Positions 20,944 to 32,389 of a DNA stretch of 64,000 nt are shown here, one piece after another. This DNA comes from Lunularia cruciata. Taxonomy: Eukaryota; Streptophyta; Marchantiopsida; Lunulariales; Lunulariaceae. The translations under genes and the position numbers were made by a program. Each line of letters starts with the position of its first letter. The stretch's first letter is position 1. Below the pieces are notes generated by a model. It saw only the letters and a program-made list of their open reading frames with translations. It was not told the origin of the DNA and did not search any database. The stretch spans positions 20,524,501 to 20,588,500 of the forward strand of contig OX419761.1 of NCBI GenBank assembly GCA_948567375.1, read 5' to 3'.

Positions 20944-22419
20944 GGTGAAGGTAAGAACTTCTGCGTGGAAGAAACCGTGCGGTCAGCTACTGTAATGTAG
21001 ACGGGGTAGACTCTCGGTGTGTGCCGATTGCGAAACTCCAAGGACAAATCGTTGCTCCGGAAAGGGATGATCCGAGACCCGATGAGCAGCAGGCTCATGG
21101 ATTGGTAAGCATTCGAGGTCAGAAACAGGTTGGTACGTACCGTATTCTGTGCTGGCTACGGTGGGTCTCGGGGACTTGTGACGATTTGACAGCTGCCAGT
21201 GACCTGATAATTTAGCTCACTCAAAGCCTCTCAATTTCGTAATCAGAACGGGGAATGAGATTGGCGTAGGATATTGTTTCCTCCAAGATCAGTATTAAAC
21301 TGCCGTCTCGACTGTCTTTATAAATAACCACCTTGTACAGAAGTTCTTGGAGATACTCGTCATGTCTAAATCTTGTTCCCCATGTCTCTACCGTTCGCTC
21401 TTCACGTGAATGTTGAAGTAAGATGAGTCCAGGCATACATGACTTCTTCCCTTGCCGAAGTCTCGGACGTTTGTAGTGACCAAGAGAGAATAGAAAACTG
21501 AGAACCAGACGGGAAGTAGCTGCAGCTCGCAACCAATGCGGTGTTCTGGAGACGCTGAGAAGGAAAACCCAAAGGTGCCAAACTGAAGGGAAGAGATCAA
21601 GGACCCCAAAATACGGAAGTCAGTGGAGAGTCTATTTGAGTGCAAATAACCTGCTGCCCTTCGTGAGTATTACCTTCATCATCATAGACATCTATAGGTT
21701 CAAATCATCCGCACTCAGTCTGATGAGAACAGCGTGAGCATACACAATGTCGACTTTGTATGTTCACCACTCCAACGTGCCCCGACTGGAACAAGACCAT
21801 ATGCATTGTGATGAACTCATATTCACTACAGCAGTGTACTGAATTCGGAGGCGGGACAGGCATGTCAGGACTGCTGCTTTGGGAAAGCGAATTTTCTTGA
21901 TCGATGACACGCATACCGCCGTCTGTTGGTGAATTACAGTACAACAAACAAGAACGTCCAGGCAGTAGCAGCAGCTCTGACTCCTTAATGGGATCCACGT
22001 TGGTTTGTTTTCTGGAAAGGTTCGTCCTAGACTTCTCAGTACCATCCCAATTATGTCAGCATTACAGCTTGCATAACTTATTCTTGCGCATTAGTGAGGT
22101 TGGAACTGTGTACGCCCCGTCCTCTACGGCCAAAGAAGAGTACACACTTCTTAACACCTTCCTGCAGCATCCTGGATGAGTGTACTATGGACGGATTGTT
22201 TGCACTTAATTTTCTGTGGCAAGTATCGCTTGCGGGTCTAATTTTGTAGGAGGAGGTTTTGAAGAGCAGTATTATACAGGTCGTACAACATGCGTGAAAT
22301 TATAGTGTAGGTATGCACCACGTAATTTCATGGTGCCCTAGTTCCAGTTTGTCTACATACTGTACCCACCTGATAGGTTGATATTTAATGTCCGTTCAGG
22401 AGAAACTCAGAACCTTCAA
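20944..22419. other. Upstream region of the GDSL gene and spacer
   Basis: Balanced composition, likely including the GDSL promoter just right of 20,943, though no clear TATA box was found. Overlapping open stretches at 21,221-22,179 have no recognisable domain. Confidence 0.45.
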
Positions 22420-22432
22420 CTTCTGTTGTAAA
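22420..22432 (+). repeat. Target site duplication of N copy 3, left
   Basis: CTTCTGTTGTAAA, repeated exactly at 22,674-22,686. Confidence 0.93.
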
Positions 22433-22673
22433 GGAAAAGGCGACCGCGTGGGACAAATGAAAGATGGGAAGACCCCATCAAGCCGTGTAAAGAAAAAGGC
22501 GACCGCGTAAGAAAAATGAAGGATGGGAAGACCCCATCAAGCCGCATAAGGGAGAGACAAAACAGGTAACATGTATCAAGCCGCACACGGGAGAGACAAA
22601 AAAGGTAACATGGGGCTAAGCCCGAATAGAGTCTGTATGAGAAATCTGCCCCACCGCACCTAAGGTATCCGAG
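22433..22673 (-). mobile_element. Non-LTR family N, copy 3: 3' tail only, iterated
   Basis: A 241-bp minus-strand insertion between perfect 13-bp direct repeats. It contains the last 45 or so bases of the N coding region and then the 3' untranslated tail, which is partly repeated: the CGGCTTGATGGGGTCTTCCC to GCGGTCGCC block occurs twice and the GTCTCTCCC block twice. This looks like template jumping within the tail during one insertion event. The 3' end is again GCGGTCGCCTTTT. Confidence 0.93.
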
Positions 22674-22686
22674 CTTCTGTTGTAAA
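22674..22686 (+). repeat. Target site duplication of N copy 3, right
   Basis: Exact repeat of CTTCTGTTGTAAA. Confidence 0.93.
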
Positions 22687-23084
22687 TGAATATCGATTTC
22701 CATGGTGCAAAATTTCTGGTATCGCGACATCGCACATCCTTTACCGAGATCCCTTAGTTTGCAAACAAAACTGCAGAAATGGTTACGCGCTAAAACGAGA
22801 AAATTAGAATACAGCCGGTGATCACCGCGTCTTCACTATGACAAGACGACAGTAGTTAAACAGGAAGAAAACGCAAATAGCATAGGAAACAAAATGTTAA
22901 TGTTTCATCTATAGGCGCGAGATTGGTAATAATTTTAGGGTCGGTCTAGGTTAACACCCCCCTTCTCGCTGCTACGGTGACCTTAAAAAGAATTGGTGCT
23001 TGATCCTCTAGCGTTCAAACAACTAGTGAGAAGGGATATATGCTCCTTTGGTATTTAAGTGAATTTACTCAAAGAGCGTGTTGT
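22687..23084. other. Spacer
   Basis: No gene or repeat recognised. Confidence 0.5.
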
Positions 23085-23530
23085 CTTCAAAGGAAGGGTA
23101 GATCCAAAAAGATGCCAAAATCAATATGGTTGCAAGTTGCATTAGCACTAAATTGATTTGGACATAATGGAAATGGAGCTCGTGTTACTAAGGAAATGAA
23201 CTTATGGGAATTAGTTCAAGATGCACAACCAAATTTACTCAAAGTGTAATGAATGCCATATTGATTGTTCTTAGAAAGGACTATCAATGTGCAAGGAGTG
23301 AGGAGAGTGTTGGAATTTCAACTGTGTTTGCAAAGGTATGTAGGGTTAAAGGATAGTGCGCTCTTTCCTTTGGCACAATGGCCTACTATCAATGGCAAAA
23401 TTTACTCTAGTAGAAACAGCACATACTCAATCATTGCTCATGTGATCATAAGCAAAAAATTATCCATTTCTTGGTAGGTAAAAGAATTGTATATTCAGAA
23501 CTTTGGTTTCAAAAGTTGAGGTATTGAAGA
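23085..23530 (+). pseudogene. PIF/Harbinger-type transposase relic
   Basis: In the plus strand, with stops, WLQVALALN then FGHNGNGARVTKEM matches the N-terminal helical region typical of Harbinger-like transposases (QVAL.L...G..GNG). Further on, GLKDSALFPLAQWP then TINGKIYSSRNSTYSIIAHV matches the DDE core segment usually read G.IDGT..PL..KP..NG..Y..RK..YSIN.QV. The first catalytic aspartate is still readable (LKDSALFPL) but the frame carries several stops, so no active protein is possible. No terminal inverted repeats could be placed. Confidence 0.6.
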
Positions 23531-23819
23531 TAACATTTATCTCTAATGGTGATTGATGATTGATTCATGAGTGGGATGCTAATGATTGGCATGACATTTG
23601 CTAAAAAATGCTCAAATTTATGTCATGATATGACAAGTTTAAAAACATTGGAGGTTTGGTTGAATCTAAATCAAAGAGGCACTTGCGCATCATTTGATAG
23701 AAAATAGTATTTAATAGGAGATGTAGGATATGTGATGTAACAATATGGAGTTTAACAACAAAGTTAGTAGGGTAATGAAGTAGCATATAAGACAAATTAG
23801 CATAGAATATTCCAAAAGC

Positions 23820-24148
23820 ATCTAGGAAGTTTCCCGACTAGCTTAGCTTGCACTCTGAGTAGGTAGCTTCTAGAAGGAAGCTTCTAAAAGCTTCCAACTA
23901 GCTTAGCTTGCACACCAAGTAAACATCTTCTAGAAGGAAGCTTCTTGAGAAGCTTCCCAATTAATTTGGCTTGATTTCCAAGAAAGCATCTCAAGGAAGC
24001 TTCTTGAGAAGCTTATCAAGAGCCTTGTATGATCCCTATAACTACAAGAGCCAAAGCTCATGCTAGGCATTCAAAATTTTCCACATTCAAGTGTCCCAAT
24101 GTGAGTTTCCATTCTCCTATTTCTCTACTTGGTCTTGGTCTTTTATAT
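23820..24148 (+). repeat. Family C LTR (3' portion) with repeated 60-bp units
   Basis: Carries tandem, partly degenerate units of about 60 bp, each with GCTTAGCTTGCAC, TTCTAGAAGGAAGCTTC and AAGCTTCT-TG-AGAAGCTT type inverted repeats. It ends TCTTTTATA just before the primer-binding site. The same structure, reverse-complemented, is at 40,438-40,783. The left boundary of the LTR is not defined. Confidence 0.7.
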
Positions 24149-24159
24149 TGGTATCAGAG
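24149..24159 (+). other. Primer-binding site, initiator tRNA-Met type (C+)
   Basis: TGGTATCAGAG, the standard plant tRNA-iMet site, directly after the LTR end. Confidence 0.9.
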
Positions 24160-24172
24160 TAGGAATGGGATG

Positions 24173-24862
24173 GATGGAATTTATGGACCACCAAATCCAC
24201 TTTTGCCAAACCATTGGGATTTTTGTGTCCAGCTACTGCCCAAGCATCTTTTCATACAATTCATCATCTCGTGCTTTGGGTAGGAATTTTTACATATGAT
24301 CACATTGTTTGAAGAACCCTTGATATTGCCGGTTGTAACTTATGGAGAATGGTGGACGTGTTGCATCTATGTATTAATAAGTTAGATAAATTGGGAGTAG
24401 TGGGATAGAGTAGTAGCCATGGCGGCAATACCACACATTATCATTACTATGCAACAACAAATCAAGTACCTTACTTGATCGATGGATGAACAAGACTAAC
24501 AATGACAAGAACACATAGAGAGAGAGAGAGAGCACCAATTTGAGATAGAGAAGATTTCTAAAACCCAAGGTGTTTGAAGGTAAGAATCTTCTAGGCACAG
24601 TGGAGAATTTTGTGTTTGACTACAAACGTTACTTTGAAGCTACCAATCTTTAAGATGAATGGAAATAGATTCTCTTGGCTTCTAGCCAATTGGATGGTGT
24701 GGAAAAACTTTGGTGGTGATTCCAAGTGAAGCAAGCTGAATGATAGATTGTTGCACCAATCTTGACATGGGCAAAATTGAAGGATGCAATACTTGGTCGA
24801 TTTCAAACTATAAATGTCACTCGAGCCACACAAGATAATTTGGCGGAGTTGAAGCAGATTGG
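24173..24862 (+). pseudogene. gag, N-terminal part of C+
   Basis: Starts ATGGATGGAATTTATGGACC (MDGIYGPPNP, also at the start of gag in C-). Later, in a broken frame, a stretch with FLFDYKRYF-like, LLASSQLDG-like and WAKLKDAILGRFQ patterns fits the capsid region of Gypsy gag. It is cut at 24,862 by the family E solo LTR and resumes at 28,638. Confidence 0.7.
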
Positions 24863-27800
24863 TGTGACAACCCGGAAAATATCACTTTTGCAGTAATTGA
24901 GTAAGTAAAGTTTGTTCCCGCAGAGATACGAGTCAAAAATGTCCAAATACGAAGCAAACAGTAACAATGTAGTTCTTCTTGGTTGTGTCTTTAATCTCTC
25001 AGGTAGAAACCACACCCAGAAGAGAGTAACAAGCACTGGCTCGCAGTCTTGTCACAAATTAACACTTCTTAATCACAACTCCAACAAATCTTTCCAAACA
25101 ATCTTGATTGTGATGATTCAGGCTCTCCCAAAAATGGCACTTCATTGCAAAATGACTTTGCCTCAGAATTGTGTTCCACCCCTCCATTGAAGGCACAACT
25201 TCCTTGATCAAAATTGCTTCACATCAACTTTGCACTGCACTCACAAATGCAAAATACTACCAACACTACAATTCCTCTCAGATCTGTCAAGGCATTGCTT
25301 CAATTGCACTTCACTCAGGATCATACGCACAGAATGAAGATCAAGGTTGTGGAATCCAACATCCAACAAGCACTCTGACTTGCACTTTGAATTTCTTCAA
25401 ACACTCGCAACCACAAGTACAACATTGATACTTGGAATCAAGCTCAAGTGATGAGCACTGCTTCATAGCACTTCGCTTTATCTATTCTCAAAAATTATGA
25501 GCACTGAGCAACATGATATTGCAAATGCCACTCTTAAGTAGTGAAGCAATTGACAGTTCTAACAACTATATTGTTCTACAACAACTTTTCTAACCTGCAT
25601 ATCTGAAATGACAATGCACCTCTTCATATCTCAAAACTGGTACTAATCTGATCCAATGTCTACTTTGTCATTGGCTTTCAAACCCGAACCCAAAGTAAAT
25701 TTACTTCCTACCACTCTGTCCTCAGGTTTCATATCTTCTACTTCTGTTACCAGATCCAACAATTCTCTTTCCTGATCTGAAATTGCACAAGTGGGTAGCC
25801 CTTCTAAACCTTTATCTCTTGACCTACTCTTCTCGAATGTCTCCAATGGTAACTCCGAAGACATTTGCACTCCTATGTTATCTACTTCGGGTTTGGTTCT
25901 AACATCTTTTCGAAGTTTTTCTATCTCCAATTTTACTAAGTCTAATCTAATCAAAATATTGTCTTCTACCTCTAAGATTTTCCTATCTACACGAGTCCTG
26001 AGACTTATCAGCAGCGCGTTCAAATTAGTATCTTTTGCTTGTCTTCACCTCGTCTCCTGCACCAACAATTTCAACTTGTGCAGCCACGTTTCTTCAATTT
26101 GAACACTGGCCTTTGTACTCAGCATCATGTTCATTCTGAGGACTATCTCCTTCAACGGCTCTAATTGCATCTTCCTTTCTTGCTCTCGATCTGCAAGCCA
26201 ATCCTCCTTGTACATTGCCAACTCCGCTTCGAACTTGGCTTTCACCGTTTCCTTCTCCTTCTCCTTCTCCTTCTGTACAACCTTCTTCTCCTCATTATGA
26301 AGTAACTCTTGTAATCTCTCTTCTTCCCTATATCGTGCTACTAACTCTCTTTGCTAGAGTTGCTTCTTCTCCTCTACACTCTCCATCACTCTATCAAGCT
26401 CTTGATCCTTCGCTGCTACTCTCGCCATAGCATGGATAAGTTCTACTCTTGAATCAGCAAATTGCTGCTTCAAGATCTCATATTATGCTACTTGCTTTTC
26501 CCTTGCTATGTCGCTCTTCTTAACAAGCTCTTCTCAATATCTCACTTCTCTCTTCAGGTCTTCAATTACTTGAGTCCTCATTACTGCCTCCGCTCGCAGT
26601 ACTTCACTTTCTTCCTCTCCTTGGGTTATGACTTTCTTCAACTCCGAGTTCTCTTCTTCTAACCGCGCTAAGACCTGCAACACAGTCTTCACCTCTGGAC
26701 ACTTTGATTACATCTCCTTCTTCTTGTGTTCTAACTTCACCAACAGAGGACACACTACTTCCCGTAGATACTCAACTCCATTGCTCGCTACTACCTCCTC
26801 TTGCGTAGCAACTTCCCTTCGTACTTCATGTTCATCTGATACTTGCCTTCTTCTTTGCAGTCTTTGTATCGGAATGGATGCCTCGCTTCCCGAGCTTTCA
26901 TTTGCTTCTTCTTTCACATTAATTGGACTTGCATCACACTTCACCTTACGTCTCAAGCAGACTCCCCTCTGAACTGCGATCTTCTTCTCTTCGGCCTTGA
27001 GTACCTCATCTTCCAACTTCGTGTTGTCCTCAGACTCGGTCTCTGCTTGCACTTCTTCTTCCTCCTCTGCAGCAGTTGGCCCCGATGTCATTTCTCCCCT
27101 TCATTGCTGTTGCTACTCGTATCTCCACTCTGTAGCGTTAGCTCAAGCTCCTCCTCATGTTCCGAGTCCTTGGTCTTGTGCTTGGCTTCACCTTCCGAGT
27201 CTTTATCTTCCGACTCAATCACCACCATGCCTCGCCTTGGGTTTCCTCTTCTTGTCTTCCGAGGTTTTGTTTTGTCTTCGGCTTTGCCCTGCCGACTTTG
27301 CTTCTTTGATTTTGGAGTACTTACTTCTATCTCCACAGTCTTCCCTGTCTTCTTGTAGTACTCGTCGGTGCTTTTGATTTGTAAGATGTACTACTGCTCC
27401 TCTACATCAACTTCCCTTCTCAAATGAGGATGGAAATGCGACACCATCCTACTGCGCTCCGCCGAGTTCAAGAAATTCAACCCAAGGTAGAAATGAGCTG
27501 CAAACGGCATGATGTAATGTGGAGGCAATTTATCCCGCAGATTCCACACCATTTGTCACATTCTCCCATGGAAACACCTCACCCAATTAATTGGTTCTCC
27601 TGCAAACAACTTGTGAAAGAATACCGCTTGGTGTTTCATCACATAGGTTGTTCTCTCCGGCTTCAAGATTGCCATCAGAGCACTCACAATTCCTCTCTTG
27701 ACAAGATCTTTGAAACTCTCCACTTTGTACCCATTCTTTGTCCGCTTTGACGACAATGCATCCCTCACTTCTTGGGTTTCCCTGGCTATCTCTCCCTTCC

Positions 27801-28632
27801 CCAAGAACATGGCACCTTGCTCCTACTTCCTTCTCGAGTACTAATTTCCAATCCGACTCTATCTAGTGAGCCGGATTTCCTCTCTTCCCTTCTTCCTCGG
27901 GTCCATCAAGACACTTGCTCTTGATGATCTCAATCATGAAACTTGGAAAACTAACATTCCAATTCCATGCCAAGAATGTAATCCGAAGTCGGCTCAAGAC
28001 TTCTATTCTGCGATTACATCTAACCTCCAAATTGCAAATTCGGAGTTACAAATTTGGAGTTCTTCTTTCCTCCTCCCATCTCTCCTGCTTTCTCACTGTC
28101 TCTTGGTTTCACTCTTGCGACTTCTCCCTTACACACTAGCGCGTCTCCAACTCTATTTCCCTTCCCACGATCACCTGCAAGACAACTTCTCAACGGGGAA
28201 GGAAAATTACTCGACATTGCTTTGCTACGAGCTCAATTTTTATAGAGTTGCGCTTTCTTTGTCTCTCTTCACTTTGATTTTCTACCAAGAAATCACACCT
28301 CTTGCATGCACCTGTCACTATCAATCATACTTTGCGCGTATGGGCCGCCGGTTTTTGAACGGTCCCTTCTTGAATTTCTCGCCCCGACAAAAGGTTGTTA
28401 GACAGACTTTGCCTTGAGTTGAGCTCCCCCCGATACAAAGACTCCTTACTTTGGGTTGTATGCTGACAGGGTCTTTTCGAGTACTTTGCCTTATGACCCA
28501 AAGTCACTTTACTTTGGGTTTCATCCCGAAGACTCTTTTCTTTGCCTTCTTTGGCCATATAGGCGCAATCCAACTTCTCTATACACTTCTTCTTCTTTAT
28601 TTTGAAAAAAAACAAAAAATGTAGGCACCCCA
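24863..28632 (-). mobile_element. Solo giant LTR of family E (E1), 3.77 kb
   Basis: Begins TGTGACAACC and ends GGCACCCCA on the plus strand (so TGGGGTGCC ... GGTTGTCACA in its own orientation, TG...CA). It is flanked by a 5-bp duplication ATTGG at 24,858-24,862 and 28,633-28,637. Removing it and one ATTGG gives GCAGATTGGCT, which matches the same point in C-. No internal region, primer site or second LTR lies between the ends, so it is a solo LTR. It matches the 3' LTRs of E2 and E3 and contains a long decayed ORF. Confidence 0.88.
25643..27990 (-). pseudogene. LTR-encoded ORF of family E (copy E1)
   Basis: Reading down from about 27,990: a tryptophan-bearing N-terminal part (around NWNVSFPRFM in the sister copies), then KGEIARETQEVRDALSSKRT and a region with YVMKHQAVFFHKLFAGEPIN, then WNLRDKLPPHY. 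Next is a basic linker (KSKKQSRQGKAED), a long acid-rich stretch, and from about 26,700 a long heptad-like region rich in E, K, L and R that should form a coiled coil. It ends at 25,643. Four or more stops and one frame change (near 27,090) break it. I do not recognise the fold. The first part loosely recalls plant transposon proteins with an F..L..G..IN pattern. Sister copies are at 51,524-53,944 and 56,470-57,935. Confidence 0.65.
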
Positions 28633-28659
28633 ATTGGCTCTATATGGAGCTACATCATG

Positions 28660-29060
28660 AAATTTCAAAACATCATCATGCAGATTCCAGATATACAAGA
28701 AGGTGAAGTTTTGGATTGATTTGTGAGGGGCTTGAAGTCACTAACCAAATTGGAGGTGAAAATGCGGGAACACAAAATGTGGAAGAAGCTATGCAATTGG
28801 CTGAGTGCTTTGATTCCTTGGTTGCAATAACTTAGTCTTGACCTTGACCTACACAAAGCCTACCAATACACTATGCACGGGTTGAGGAACCGACACCAAT
28901 GGAGATTGATGCTATCTAGCGGAGACTACTTGGTACAGTGGATAGAGAAAGATTGCAACAAATTGGTGGTTGTTTTATTATCACCAAGTTGGACATTGCA
29001 TTGTTGAATGTCCACTTAGGAATGGGCAACCTCAACAAGTTGCCCAAATGAAGTTTGTGG
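28660..29060 (+). pseudogene. gag, C-terminal part of C+
   Basis: Resumes gag after the E1 insertion. In changing frames it reads LDCFVRGLKS-like, LEVKMRE and PTPMEI, matching the corresponding segment of C- (DCFVRGLKS, MRELKDL, PIPMEI). The zinc knuckle is damaged: CFYYHQVGHCIVEC has tyrosine where the second cysteine belongs. Confidence 0.6.
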
Positions 29061-29169
29061 AGCGGAATGATCAAGGAAATGAGGAATCCCAATAGGAGAT
29101 TTTGAGCTACCTATTGGGAGCTTGATTAGTTCTAATGGGATTGAAGGATTGACCTATGCAAGTTTGCTT

Positions 29170-29480
29170 CACTTGCAAGGTACAATATCTAATCGGGGTT
29201 GTAGGATATTGGTTGATTTTGGAAGTTTAAAGAATTCATGTCTATGCAAGTAGCAAAGGAATTGGTTATTCTTATCAAGTTAGTAATTGGAAGTAGATTG
29301 ATGACAGTGGATTGTAAAAAGGGTACATTCCGTACCTTGCATCCTATTACCTTCAAGATTGGGAAGGAGTATGTGGAGTGTATGAGGTTTGTAGTGGTAC
29401 CCCTACACTATGATGTCATTTTAGGACTACCTTGGCTTGAACATCATAAGGTTCAATTTGATTGGACCCAACAATAAATT
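29170..29480 (+). pseudogene. Aspartic protease of C+
   Basis: Retropepsin-like segment: a (I)LVDFG active-site motif near 29,210 (DFG in place of the usual DSG, shared with C-), MQVAKELV, and VILGLPWLEHH (the ILG.PWL motif that closes the domain). A small deletion lies just after the active site. Confidence 0.65.
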
Positions 29481-30009
29481 CAAGTACAACACCAAGGTAG
29501 GAATTTTCAATTAGGTTTTCTGGCACCTTTGAGTAAGACATCTAAGAATAGTCAGTCCTAGCATGGAAAGAAGTTTGTTGAGAAGGTAGTCAAAGAGCAA
29601 GCCTTGAAGGGAGATGAGTCCCAAGATGGGAAGTTTCTCTAGAAGGTAGGCATGGAGCAAGCTTTGAAGAGAGATGAGTTCCTAGATGGGAAGTCTATTA
29701 GTGAAGCAGTCATAGAGCAAGCTTTGGAGGAAGATAAGTCTATTTTTGCAGTGTGGATTAGACCAATTACACAAGGACAATTTGAGAAGAGCCAAGAGCC
29801 TCATCAAGCAATGGTTGATCAATAGTTTAGGAGTTTTCATATGTGTTTTTGGATGATTTTCCAAAGGGATTATCCTCCAATAGTGGTGTGCTCTTCAAGA
29901 TTGAGTTATTGCTAGGGAGTACACCAATAGTAGACCAATCTATTGGCTCTCACCAAAGAAGTTAGGAGGAGTTGTAAATAACATTTATGGAGTTGTTGGA
30001 GAAGGACTT

Positions 30010-31100
30010 CATATGACATAGTACCTCTCCTTGGGAAGCACCAATACTAATTTTTTTTTAAAGGATGAGGACTTTGTTTTTGTATTGATTATCATGGGCT
30101 CAATAAGAAAACTTCAAAGAATGCATACCCCTTGCCTCGGATCAATGACTTGCTTGATCAATTAAGTGGAGCACAATACTTTTTCCAAGTTGGATCTTAG
30201 CAACGACTATTGGCAAGTCCTCTTTGATAAGAAGGATGTGCAAAAGACTGCCTTTCACACAAAGTATAGGCATTTTGAGTGGAGAGTTCTACCTTTTGGG
30301 CTCATTAATGCTCCAACAATCTTCATGAATCAGATGCATTGGGTGTTGGATGGACTATTGGATTGATACGTGGTAGTGTTCTTGGATGCTATCCTAATCT
30401 ATAGCAAGACAGAGGCAGAACATGTGAATCATGTGCAAGAAGTCCTAAGACAACTACAACAATGGAAATTTTACTGCAAGAAGTCAAAGTGTGCCTTTTG
30501 GTAGAAGGAAGTTGCCTTATTGGGTCACAAGATCTCATCAAAGGGGATCAAGATGGAAGAGGAGAAAATCAAAGCCATTACTGATTGGCCTACTCCAAAG
30601 GATGCTATAGAAGTATGGGCATTTAATGGATTGGCCAATTTTTATTGATGGTTCATCCATTATTTTGCTCATGTGGTTGCATCATTAACTGACCTCTTGG
30701 GGAAGAACTCAAGCTTCTAGTGGACCACCAAGCACAAAGAAGCATTCCAGAAGTTGATATACATGATATCTTCAACACCCACTGTTCAACCATATGATCC
30801 TCAACTACTTTGTATGGTTGACTTTGATGCTTCTAACTTTGCAATCGGAGTCATGTTGCAACAAGAATTCCTAGATGGATTACATCCTATTTCCTTTGTG
30901 TCTCACCAACTATATACGGCTAAAAGAAATTACTTTGCTCAAGATTGAGGACAACTTGCAATGGTATATGCTACCAAGGTATGGAGGCATTATCTCTTGG
31001 GGAAACAAGTGATCATGCAAACTGATCATAAACCATTGGTGCAGACCTTACACTTAGAACACATGAAGAGTCAACATCATTGATGGGAGGAGAAACTCCA
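30010..31100 (+). pseudogene. Reverse transcriptase and RNase H of C+
   Basis: [34 protein letters not shown] and a catalytic loop reading FLDAILIYS, where the second aspartate of the FLDD motif has become alanine (C- keeps FLDD). RNase H: CMVDFDASNFAIGVML, then QTDHKPLV. Several stops, including at 30,364 and 30,946. Matching segments lie on the other strand in C-. Confidence 0.8.
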
Positions 31101-31105
31101 ATTTT

Positions 31106-31560
31106 TTGACATCAGACTTGAGGACAAACCAGGTTGCCCATGTCATCCCTAATGCTCTCTCACAACAACCTGATTTGAAGTCTCTTCCTCTTATCACAAT
31201 GCCAATTACGTTAGTGTCAATTGACTCCAAGGTCCAAAACAAGTTTTGGTCAGCTTTACAACAAGATCTCCTCTTCCAAATGGCACATGGTCATCTAAGA
31301 GCATACGACAAGGAGTACAAAACCTTCTTCTTCAAGAAAAGCCTTCTATTCCATGAGGACCGGATCTGTGTTCCAACTAAAGGTGATCTTTGACTTGTGT
31401 GCCTTCAAGGAGCCCATGATTTACCAATTGCTAGTCATATGGGTGTGGACAAGACCTTGGGTACCCTCCAACACCAATGGTGGTGGTCCAACATGGCACA
31501 AGATATTTGGGAGTGTCCAATTGTGTGAGAGTTGCCAATGCATCAAGGCCAATAACTAGA
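31106..31560 (+). pseudogene. Integrase zinc domain of C+
   Basis: HMGVDKTLGTLQHQWW (in frame pieces) followed by a CESCQ motif matches the HHCC domain of Gypsy integrase. The frame is interrupted at KANN (31,558) by the 4.4-kb foreign block and the core resumes at about 35,975. Confidence 0.7.
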
Positions 31561-32389
31561 AACCGATGTCATGGGGAATTGTTGGTCTCAAGAGTGCACC
31601 GGGCACATGACTGCTTGTGCTTAGAGTACTTTGTTATCAACGGTTCTAGCTTCATATAACCAGGCCCTATTGTGTTCTTTGCTCTTGCCGGTTGCCTTCT
31701 TGATGGAGCAGCATGGACATGACTTTCCCTGAGTGCAAGTTCCTCTAGAGGGTTTCTCGTGTTGGCTTTGATTGGAGATTCTTGATCTTCAGATTCGCTA
31801 ACTAATGCCCAAGTTTGTTATCATTGGGTTTGGATGTAATGGGATGGTGGTGGGTTTTACCTAATGATTCCCAAGCCCATGCCCACTTCAGATCACCAAC
31901 CAGGCTAGTGCCAAGACCTATCTATATAGCATGACTATGAGCTCCGAGAATGGAGTCCTCTCCTTGACTTTCACGGACCAATGCATCCACATTTAATCAT
32001 GAGAACTTGTGTATATATCACAACACCAGCCTTTACAATGTACAATCTTGGAGAGAACTAATTTGATCCAAACTAAACAATAATCACAACCAAAGTTTTA
32101 ACTGCCAAGCACATAATAGATGAAATGAATTCAGCCATGTTAAACACTATTTCTTACAGCCCATTGTTTTCCTGTTTTTGCTGTCACTGTTTTGTGAATC
32201 TCTCCAAGTCCTCTCTCCTGGTCTAGCCAAATCACCTTGAGACTTCACCTCTCTGTCTTGTCATAGCTCCCAAGCCACTTCAAAAATTTCTCTCTTCTTG
32301 ATGTTATAGTGCAAGCCACACTTGCTTGGAATTTCTTCACTTCTCCTTGTCTTGCCATAGCCCATGCACAAGCCTTCAAAAATTCTCTC
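31561..32389. other. Start of a foreign block inside C+ integrase
   Basis: From 31,561 the integrase sequence stops and unrecognised DNA begins. No gene or terminal repeat was found in it. The block as a whole runs to about 35,970, where integrase resumes. The flanking pentamers ATAAC (left) and ACAAC (right) differ by one base and may be an aged target duplication. Confidence 0.5.

Noticed and set aside
21221-22179. Open stretches of about 90-100 codons near 21.2-22.2 kb
   Set aside because: No start context, domain or codon pattern supports them; they overlap on both strands.
24863-28632. The E1 unit as an independent non-autonomous element or an env-like gene insertion
   Set aside because: Its ends coincide with the LTR ends in E2 and E3, next to purine tracts there, so a solo LTR is simpler. 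The ORF has no signal peptide or membrane segment suggesting an envelope protein.
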